This document shows, one piece after another, positions 54,175 through 61,013 of a stretch of DNA of 64,000 bases. The position numbers were made by a program, and so were the translations under genes. The stretch is from Flavobacterium limicola (GTDB lineage Bacteria > Bacteroidota > Bacteroidia > Flavobacteriales > Flavobacteriaceae). The notes under the pieces are model-generated. The model was not told where the DNA came from and did no database searches. It saw nothing but the letters and a program-made list of their open reading frames with translations. Location of the stretch: positions 372,001 to 436,000 of the forward strand of contig NZ_RBXA01000001.1 of the NCBI RefSeq assembly GCF_003634755.1. The letters are read 5' to 3'. Position 1 is the first letter of the stretch, and each line of letters opens with the position of its first letter.

Positions 54175-55017
54175 ATGTTTATGAAGTCAATAGCCTTGTT
54201 TTTTCTATTATTAGTTTTTTTTTCCGGTTGTAAAAAGGCCGAGGCTGATTTAGACATGAAAGTATCAGCTATCAAACTTCCTTCAAAAGAAGTTTCAGCC
54301 GGCAATGCACTTTATGGCAAAGGAGATCTAAATTCATCAACAAAGGGAACTCAACAAAACATTGAACAAAAAATCATCAAAGAAGGAAATCTTCGTTTTG
54401 AAACCAATGATTTATCGGCTACCTACACTCAAATACAAAATGCGGTAAAGAGCAATAATGCAATCATTCAAAATGATACTGAGGGCAAGGATTACGAATC
54501 TGTTTTTAGAAGATTAATCATCCGTGTTCCAAGCAAAAATTTCGATTCATTTTTAAAAGACATTTCAAAAGGAGTTGCTTATTTTGACAATAAAGAAATA
54601 TCATCTCAGGATGTAACTGCAGAATATATTGATATTGATGCGCGATTAAAAGCTAAAAAAGTACTGGAAAATCGTTATCTCGAACTTTTGAAAAAAGCAA
54701 ATAAGGTAACAGAAATGCTAGAAATCGAAAAACAGCTTTCGGCTATTCGAGAAGAAATCGAAGCAAAAGAAGGTCAGTTGAAATATATGCAAAACCAAGT
54801 TTCGTTCAGCACCGTTACTATAGAATTCTACAAATCTATCGCCGAAGAAAGTGGTGTAACTACCTCATACGGAATGAAAATATGGACCGCCATCAAATCA
54901 GGATTCAATAGCCTTTCTAGTTTAATTATAAATCTACTCAGCATTTGGCCGTTTATAATAATTCTGTTTGCTGCAGGTTACTTTATTAGAAAAAGATTTA
55001 AGTCAAAAAAAATATAA
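54175..55017 (+). CDS. DUF4349 lipoprotein
   Basis: A 280-residue envelope protein. The signal peptide ends in lipobox FSG-Cys (about residue 19; ATG at 54181 is an equally possible start, two residues on). The DUF4349 domain spans about 65-225 (IIKEGNLRFETNDL, LIIRVPSKNFDSFL, VTAEYIDIDARLKAKK) and includes a coiled coil (about 160-205, MLEIEKQLSAIREEIEAKEGQ). A TM helix near the C-terminus (about 252-272) is followed by a basic tail. No molecular function is known to me. Four bases from the S41 gene. Confidence 0.88.
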   Translation: MFMKSIALFFLLLVFFSGCKKAEADLDMKVSAIKLPSKEVSAGNALYGKGDLNSSTKGTQQNIEQKIIKEGNLRFETNDLSATYTQIQNAVKSNNAIIQNDTEGKDYESVFRRLIIRVPSKNFDSFLKDISKGVAYFDNKEISSQDVTAEYIDIDARLKAKKVLENRYLELLKKANKVTEMLEIEKQLSAIREEIEAKEGQLKYMQNQVSFSTVTIEFYKSIAEESGVTTSYGMKIWTAIKSGFNSLSSLIINLLSIWPFIIILFAAGYFIRKRFKSKKI

Positions 55018-55021
55018 AACA

Positions 55022-56656
55022 ATGTATTCTTTCTTCAAAAAAAAATTCATAATTCCCGTTGTCGCTTCGGCATTTCTCTTTGTTGGAACCAGTTTCAAAG
55101 ATGATTTTTTCGAAATCGCCAAGCAAATCGAGATATTCACTACACTTTTCAAGGAATTGAACCGCAATTATGTTGATGAAACCAATCCTGGGGAACTAAT
55201 GGACAAGGCCATCAAGGGAATGCTGGCTAATTTAGATCCCTATACCGTGTATTTCAACGAGCAGGATGTGGTGCGATTCAAGATAAACAACACTGGAGAA
55301 TATACTGGAATAGGTGCTTTATTGACTCGAAAAGAAGACAAATTAATTGTCAAGGAACCATATAAAGATTTTCCTGCCGACAAAGCGGGTTTAAAGGCCG
55401 GAGACGAAATTATTCAGGTGGGCGATGTACTTTTATCTGATTTTAAAGATGAGGCTTCTCAGCTTTTCAAAGGCACCAAAAACACAAAGATTGACGTCAA
55501 ATACATCCGTAAGGGAAAAGTAAATACAACACAGATTATTCTGGACGAAGTCGAAATCAAATCGGTTCCTTTTTTCGCAAAAATAGACGACAAAACGGGT
55601 TATATTGTATTGTCCCATTTTAACAAAAAAGCATCCTTGGAAACCAAAGAAGCTTTAGAACAACTCAAAAAAGAAGGTGCGGAACGCATTATTCTGGATG
55701 TACGAGATAATCCGGGCGGACTCTTGAATGAAGCAGTGAATATTTGTAATTTATTTGTTCCAAAAAACGAGATTATCGTTACTACAAAATCAAAAATAGA
55801 GAAACATAACAGCACCTACAAAACGACAAAAGATCCTGTAGATACTGAAATTCCTTTGATTATTCTTGTTAACGGCCGAAGTGCTTCGGCATCAGAAATT
55901 GTCGCTGGGGCACTTCAGGATTTAGATCGCGCTGTGGTGGTAGGAAGTCGCAGTTTTGGAAAAGGACTGGTACAAAGACCGGTAGATTTGACTTTTGGAA
56001 CGCAGCTAAAAGTAACTATTTCCCGTTATTACACGCCATCCGGAAGATGCATTCAAGCTTTGGATTATTCTCGAAAAGACAAAAATGGAATGGCTATAAA
56101 AACAGAAGAGAAGAACTTCAATGCTTTTAAAACCAGAAAAGGAAGGACGGTTTATGATGGCGGTGGCATTCAGCCCGATGTGGAACTGGAAGAGGCAAAA
56201 TCAAGTCCAATAACCGATGCTTTGATAAAAAATGATGGAATTTTTAATTACGTAACCAGTTATTATTATAAAAATCCCGATTTAGGAAACCGTATTCCTA
56301 CCGTTACTGATGCAGATTATTCCGATTTTAAACAATTTTTGAAAGTGCAGAAATTCTCTTTCGATACAGAAACAGAATTGGCATTGAAAAACACTTTGGC
56401 TGTAGCCAAAAAAGAAAAACTGGATGAATCAATTCAGGCCGAATACCAACAATTGCTAGCCGCACTGCAGAAAAGTGAAAATGCATTATTGGATAAAAAC
56501 CAAAAGGAAATTAAAAACCTGATGGTCGATGAAATCATAAAACGCTACCAATATCAGGAAGGATTGTATCAATATTACACCAAAAACAACTCAGAAATTA
56601 AGAGATCGGTAAGTATTTTTAACAACGCGGACTATAAAACAATTTTGAAAATGTAA
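55022..56656 (+). CDS. S41 family carboxy-terminal processing peptidase
   Basis: A 544-residue exported serine protease. Signal or anchor at about 5-25, N-terminal helical region, PDZ domain (about 90-170, GIGALLTRKEDKLIV, KAGLKAGDEIIQVGD), then the S41 core. Nucleophile Ser is in NGRSASASEIVAGAL and the general-base Lys in SRSFGKGLVQRP, a Ser/Lys dyad. A long C-terminal region (about 395-544) is rich in Glu/Lys helices. ATG at 55022 follows the DUF4349 stop and gives the signal sequence. It should act in the periplasm on C-termini of envelope proteins. Confidence 0.93.
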   Translation: MYSFFKKKFIIPVVASAFLFVGTSFKDDFFEIAKQIEIFTTLFKELNRNYVDETNPGELMDKAIKGMLANLDPYTVYFNEQDVVRFKINNTGEYTGIGALLTRKEDKLIVKEPYKDFPADKAGLKAGDEIIQVGDVLLSDFKDEASQLFKGTKNTKIDVKYIRKGKVNTTQIILDEVEIKSVPFFAKIDDKTGYIVLSHFNKKASLETKEALEQLKKEGAERIILDVRDNPGGLLNEAVNICNLFVPKNEIIVTTKSKIEKHNSTYKTTKDPVDTEIPLIILVNGRSASASEIVAGALQDLDRAVVVGSRSFGKGLVQRPVDLTFGTQLKVTISRYYTPSGRCIQALDYSRKDKNGMAIKTEEKNFNAFKTRKGRTVYDGGGIQPDVELEEAKSSPITDALIKNDGIFNYVTSYYYKNPDLGNRIPTVTDADYSDFKQFLKVQKFSFDTETELALKNTLAVAKKEKLDESIQAEYQQLLAALQKSENALLDKNQKEIKNLMVDEIIKRYQYQEGLYQYYTKNNSEIKRSVSIFNNADYKTILKM

Positions 56657-56657
56657 A

Positions 56658-57104
56658 CTAATTACGTTGCATTTCAATATGCGGAATATCATCTTCCAGA
56701 TACATTTCGCTCGTTTGCACGAAACCATGACTTTCATAGAATTTCTTCAGATACAACTGTGCTCCGATAGTGATTTTGCTTTCGCCAAAATGATGCGCAA
56801 TTCCGGCAATTGATTCCCGCATCAAGTCATGCCCCCATTTCCTGTCGCGGTAATTTGCATCAACCGTTACTCTGCCAATTGAGGCATTGTCAAAACTGAT
56901 TCCCGGCTTGAAAAGTCTGGAATGCGCGACAATTTTACCTTCAAATTCTCCAATAAGATGCAAAGCCACTTTGTCCTTTCCATCAAGATCGAGGTAAACA
57001 CAGTTTTGTTCGACCACGAAAATCTCGCTTCTCAAACGCAGTAAATCGTATAATTCGTGAACCGAAAGTGCGTCAAACGCCTTTATTTTCCATTGTATTC
57101 CCAT
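56658..57104 (-). CDS. elaA: ElaA-like GNAT N-acetyltransferase
   Basis: A 148-residue GNAT-fold protein. LRLRSEIFVVEQNCVYLDLDGKD is the ElaA N-terminal signature; the acetyl-CoA loop is GRVTVDANYRDRKWGHDLM; YLKKFYESHGF follows. The substrate of ElaA is not known. It ends one base from the S41 stop, convergent, with no clear terminator between them. 42 bases downstream of the DUF4837 gene. Confidence 0.9.
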   Translation of the reverse strand: MGIQWKIKAFDALSVHELYDLLRLRSEIFVVEQNCVYLDLDGKDKVALHLIGEFEGKIVAHSRLFKPGISFDNASIGRVTVDANYRDRKWGHDLMRESIAGIAHHFGESKITIGAQLYLKKFYESHGFVQTSEMYLEDDIPHIEMQRN

Positions 57105-57146
57105 GTTTTGAGTATTTTATAGAATGCAAATAAAAGAAAATAAAAA

Positions 57147-58124
57147 TTATCTTTTTACAACAACAACAGATTTTATAATTGCTTCCAGTTCATGCATTAA
57201 ATCCCGTTTATCTTTTGATGGAGCATAACAAAATCCTTCTAAAACCAAAATTCGATTATAATCCGCATCAATAATAGCATAATTGATAAAAGGTCCGGAC
57301 ATGAAATCATTATTTAGCTGCCATGTTCCCTTAGTTTCAAAGGTTTCTTTTCCATCCAGATTAATCTTAAAAAGGTACGGTGCATACGCCTCTTCAGTAA
57401 TCATATTCGTCTCCGGTTCCTTACCGCTAATGTATAATTTCCCAATGGAATCCCGCATTTTTATGATATCAGTAATCAAATTGGCGCCTTTTTTGATGGT
57501 GTTTATAGGCACCTGATACAGTAAAATACTGGTATTCCCACCAATGATTTCCTTTTTTAGCCACAAAAAATTACTTTTTTGAAGTACATAGGCATAACCG
57601 GAAGGAATCTGTAATGAAACATGGAATTTATTTTCAATTACTTTTGGATTAATTAATGACTGGCTGTTGATTTTTTGACTCTCAGCGATTTCGGAATCTT
57701 TGATTATCTGAATCATTTTCGGAGCATTTTTCTCAATACAAGCTATAATATCAGCGGCAGTTTTGCCTGAAATATGAAATACGTTTTGAGGTGATGCGTA
57801 TTGGTTCTTTTTGATTTCAAACCTGTTTTCTTCTGCTTTTTTGACCACTATGATTGCTCGGGTATCGGTCATAAATCCTTCTAAAAGCTTGACTGGATAT
57901 TGATTGATGTTGAATAAAGGTTCTTCCTGTGGCAACCCAATTACTGGCGATGCAAACTTGCTTCGGATACTGTCTCCTATCTCCCCATTCCATAACTGGT
58001 CATCAATAATAACTGAAATCGTATTGATCTTACCGGTTGTCTTACGAGTTACATGATCATTCTCCTTTTTACAGGAAAACAACAGCAAAGAAACAAACAG
58101 AACTAAAAAATGGGCTTTATTCAT
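57147..58124 (-). CDS. DUF4837 lipoprotein
   Basis: A 325-residue lipoprotein with lipobox LFS-Cys18 followed by KKEND. Body segments such as INTISVIIDDQLWNGEIGDSI, PQEEPLFNINQYP, WLKKEIIGGNTSILLYQVP and GTWQLNNDFMSGPFINY match the bacteroidetal DUF4837 family. Function unknown. The remnant of a LysM gene lies directly upstream on the same strand. A possible -7 box (TAAATTTG on the minus strand, 58150-58157) is 26 bases before the ATG, which would let it be expressed despite loss of its upstream neighbour. Confidence 0.88.
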   Translation of the reverse strand: MNKAHFLVLFVSLLLFSCKKENDHVTRKTTGKINTISVIIDDQLWNGEIGDSIRSKFASPVIGLPQEEPLFNINQYPVKLLEGFMTDTRAIIVVKKAEENRFEIKKNQYASPQNVFHISGKTAADIIACIEKNAPKMIQIIKDSEIAESQKINSQSLINPKVIENKFHVSLQIPSGYAYVLQKSNFLWLKKEIIGGNTSILLYQVPINTIKKGANLITDIIKMRDSIGKLYISGKEPETNMITEEAYAPYLFKINLDGKETFETKGTWQLNNDFMSGPFINYAIIDADYNRILVLEGFCYAPSKDKRDLMHELEAIIKSVVVVKR

Positions 58125-58172
58125 TACTATTCAATTATAAAATGAAACCCAAATTTATAGAAGTTTATTGTA

Positions 58173-58346
58173 TTATCCGTTTATTTTTAACTTCATTCCA
58201 GGTTTGATATGTTCACCGCGAATACCGTTCCATTTTTTCAAGTCCGAAATGGATACACCTAGATATTTTTTTGACAATGCTAAATAAAGAGTCTCCTTTT
58301 TTACATCATAATCGGCGCTTACATTTGTGATTGCTGAAGTAAAGTC
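58173..58346 (-). pseudogene. Remnant of a LysM-domain gene (3' end only)
   Basis: Read on the minus strand, this stretch encodes a LysM domain that is intact only if the frame shifts twice. The first and last parts are in one frame (SADYDVKK, then KYLGVSISDLKKWNGIRGEH and IKPGMKLKING, stop at 58175-58173). The middle (KKGDSLFSIVKK) is one frame off. Adding one A to the run in GTAAAAAAGG and removing one from the run in TCAAAAAAATATC restores a perfect domain. No start codon or upstream domain exists; pgk's terminator begins at 58361. It is probably the tail of a lytic transglycosylase or other LysM cell-wall enzyme. Confidence 0.75.
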
Positions 58347-58360
58347 TTGTTTTAAATAAA

Positions 58361-58396
58361 AAAACCTTGATTACAAAAAAATGTTACCAAGGTTTT
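58361..58396 (-). terminator. Terminator of pgk
   Basis: AAAACCTTG (58361-58369) pairs with CAAGGTTTT (58388-58396), loop of 18. On the minus strand the stem is followed by TTTTTTT. Confidence 0.8.
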
Positions 58397-58471
58397 ACAC
58401 TACAATAATTTATCACTTTCTTAAAAATAAATTTTTATAAAAAGTAACCTTCAATACACCCGCGCTTACAT

Positions 58472-59659
58472 TTAATCTAAAATAGCTGCAATTCCAGGTA
58501 ATATTCTGCCTTCAAGCATTTCCAACATAGCGCCACCGCCAGTAGAAACGTAACTCACTTTATCTTCTAATCCAAATTGTTTCACCGCAGCAACGGAATC
58601 ACCTCCGCCTACAAGTGAAAATGCTCCGTTTGCAGTTGATGCAGCGATAGAATTTCCTAGAGTAATAGTTCCTTTTGCAAAATTTTCCATTTCAAAAACG
58701 CCTAATGGACCATTCCAAAGTATTGTTTTGGATTCCATGATTACTTTATGGAAGTTTTCCAATGATTTTGGACCTGCATCCAATCCTTGCCAACCGTCAG
58801 GAATTTTATTAACATCAACAATTTGAGTTTCAGCATCATTTGCAAAAGCATTTGCTGCCACAACATCAACCGGAATATGAATTTGAACTCCTTTTTCTTT
58901 AGCTAAACGCAAAATTTCCAATGCCAATTCTTGTTTATCATCTTCACAAATAGAATCCCCAATTTTACCTCCTAATGCTTTCACAAAAGTAAAAGTCATT
59001 CCGCCACCTATGATCATGTGGTCTACTTTATCCAAAATATTCTCGATAACGGTAATTTTAGAAGACACTTTAGATCCTCCAAGAACTGCTGTCACCGGTT
59101 TTTCACTATTTTTCAAAACCTTGTTTAAACTTTCAATTTCTTTAGCCAATAACAATCCAAAACATTTTTCAGCTGGGAAAAATTGTGCAATAATGGTAGT
59201 TGAAGCATGTGCTCTGTGTGCCGTTCCAAAAGCATCATTTACATAAACGTCTCCAAGTGACGCCAGTTCTTTTGCAAAAGCAAGATCTCCAGCCTCTTCT
59301 TCGCTATGAAAACGCAAGTTTTCTAACAATAAAACTTCCCCTGCTTGTAGCTTTTCAGCAGTATTTTTAGCTGTTAAACCAATACAATCTGTGGCGAACT
59401 GAACAGGAACTCCAAGAATAGCTGATGCCGTTTTCAAAATATGCTTCAAAGAATATTTTTCTTCTACTCCTTTTGGACGGCCCAAATGTGACATCAAAAT
59501 TACGCTTCCACCTTGTGCTAAAATAGCATCAATAGTTGGTTTTGCTGCTTCTATACGTGTCGCATCTGTTACATTGAAATTCTCGTCCAAAGGAACATTA
59601 AAATCTACACGAATTAATGCTTTTTTATTTTTGAAATTAAAGTCTTTTAAGGTCTTCAT
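58472..59659 (-). CDS. pgk: Phosphoglycerate kinase
   Basis: A 395-residue glycolytic kinase converting 1,3-bisphosphoglycerate and ADP to 3-phosphoglycerate and [12 protein letters not shown] (about 17-25) and MSHLGRPKG bind the phosphoglycerate; [20 protein letters not shown] and the nucleotide loop [16 protein letters not shown] are all present. Length is standard. It has its own strong promoter and terminator, as expected for a highly expressed gene. Confidence 0.97.
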   Translation of the reverse strand: MKTLKDFNFKNKKALIRVDFNVPLDENFNVTDATRIEAAKPTIDAILAQGGSVILMSHLGRPKGVEEKYSLKHILKTASAILGVPVQFATDCIGLTAKNTAEKLQAGEVLLLENLRFHSEEEAGDLAFAKELASLGDVYVNDAFGTAHRAHASTTIIAQFFPAEKCFGLLLAKEIESLNKVLKNSEKPVTAVLGGSKVSSKITVIENILDKVDHMIIGGGMTFTFVKALGGKIGDSICEDDKQELALEILRLAKEKGVQIHIPVDVVAANAFANDAETQIVDVNKIPDGWQGLDAGPKSLENFHKVIMESKTILWNGPLGVFEMENFAKGTITLGNSIAASTANGAFSLVGGGDSVAAVKQFGLEDKVSYVSTGGGAMLEMLEGRILPGIAAILD

Positions 59660-59685
59660 TAGTTTATTGTTTTTAGAAAGAGTAA

Positions 59686-59715
59686 CAAATATAGAACTTT
59701 TAAAGGAGTAACAAA
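59686..59715 (-). promoter_or_regulatory. Promoter of pgk
   Basis: On the minus strand TTTG (59715-59712), 18-base spacer, TATATTTG (59693-59686): both elements match the Bacteroidetes consensus. The box lies 27 bases from the ATG. Confidence 0.7.
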
Positions 59716-59954
59716 TTGGAAAAAAACCTATAAATTCATTTTTTACTAACGAAATCGTTGTAATCTAACAAAAAAGATGTCTAAAATTTTCTTAATATCT
59801 CCAATACGTTTCAACAGTCAAAAAACATTCCACAAACACTTTTAGATGCTTTGTAAGGAACCAAAAACGCAAAACAAAAGTAGTTTGAAGTTACACTTTC
59901 AATTTGGCTAAAATAACACCGAATATGCACTGAAAACGGTTTTAAATAACAAAA

Positions 59955-59979
59955 CCGATACGCTGTAAAAACGTATCGG
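59955..59979 (-). terminator. Terminator of the SprB-like/SprF-like operon
   Basis: CCGATACG (59955-59962) pairs with CGTATCGG (59972-59979). On the minus strand it is followed by TTTTGTTATTT. Confidence 0.8.
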
Positions 59980-60005
59980 ATTTGATGTTAAAAAAAAGAA
60001 GGTTC

Positions 60006-60968
60006 TTAGTCGTGAACCGGACTTTGTGTACAAGGGCAATTACTGATTCCCTGAAGGAAATCCAATCCTATTGTAACCACATGTGTTCCAGAATTGTATG
60101 CCGAAAGCTCGTTAAGAGTCACCTGATAGGAATACCCAAAATAAAAATTAGACTTCTTGAAACCAACCATTGGACCTAAATTTAATGGTTTTCCTATTTG
60201 ATCATTCAAAAAACGATACGATATTCCACCCCAGTAGTAATCGTCATAGCGGTTGAATTTACGGTACTTGATGTTAATATCGGTACTGGAACGTCTGTCG
60301 CTGACAAACAATTGATAGTATACTGATGGTTCAATCTCTGCCCTGTTATTGCTGTTATTCTTAAAAACGTATCCGGAATACACTTGATAATTTCTCAAAA
60401 GACTGGGTTCTATCCCGCTAAAATTGTCAATGTCTTTATCCAGAATGTTACTGGCATTGAAACTCAAATAAAAACTTTTGTTTCTATAGAGTAATCCCAC
60501 ATCAAAGTTATTATTCGAAATAAACCTGTTGTTTGTAATTGCAGGGTCAAAATCAACAGGATCGAGTGCATTTGCATCAATCTTAAAGTTATTGATATTA
60601 TATGAAATACCAAAAGACAAATACTGCTTGGAATAATAGTCTAAGATGATATGATGGGCAAATGAGGCCTTGGCACCCGTTTGTCTTGTATTTCCATTTT
60701 TATCATTATAAACTGACACACCCACCCCGGATCGATCTGCAATCCTAAAATCAGCATAAATAGATTGATTGTCTGGAGCGTCTTTGATACCTACCCATTG
60801 GGTCAATCCATTGGCTCTAATTCTAAGGTTATCTCCAATCCCGGCAAATGTGGGTGAAATAACAAAAGGATTGTCCGCTAAGTATTGTGTAAAAACGGGC
60901 AAATTTAGCTCCTGACTGTGGCTAGAAGCTACAGTCAAGAGAAAAAATGATACTATGATTTTTTTCAT
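60006..60968 (-). CDS. PorP/SprF family type IX secretion protein
   Basis: A 320-residue outer-membrane beta-barrel-like protein. Signal peptide 1-18 (SSHSQ), then LPVFTQYLADNPFVISPTFAGIGD, the PorP/SprF N-terminal signature, and repeated strands (FGISYNINNFKIDA, VGLLYRNKSFYLSFNASN). SprF-type proteins are needed for export of the matching SprB-type adhesin. This gene directly follows such an adhesin (45 bases). ATG at 60968 starts at the signal peptide; an in-frame ATG at 60995 is possible. Confidence 0.92.
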   Translation of the reverse strand: MKKIIVSFFLLTVASSHSQELNLPVFTQYLADNPFVISPTFAGIGDNLRIRANGLTQWVGIKDAPDNQSIYADFRIADRSGVGVSVYNDKNGNTRQTGAKASFAHHIILDYYSKQYLSFGISYNINNFKIDANALDPVDFDPAITNNRFISNNNFDVGLLYRNKSFYLSFNASNILDKDIDNFSGIEPSLLRNYQVYSGYVFKNNSNNRAEIEPSVYYQLFVSDRRSSTDINIKYRKFNRYDDYYWGGISYRFLNDQIGKPLNLGPMVGFKKSNFYFGYSYQVTLNELSAYNSGTHVVTIGLDFLQGISNCPCTQSPVHD

Positions 60969-61013
60969 TTTATTAATTTTATTTTGAGATGACATAAGGC
61001 CTTGCCTTTACCA

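Larger units (their letters stand above)
59660..60005. other. 346-base gap between pgk and the SprF-like gene
   Basis: The pgk end holds its promoter (59686-59715) and the other end the terminator of the SprF-like gene (59955-59979). The middle (about 59720-59950) is AT-rich and holds no plausible reading frame, tRNA or strong stem that I can see. Confidence 0.6.
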
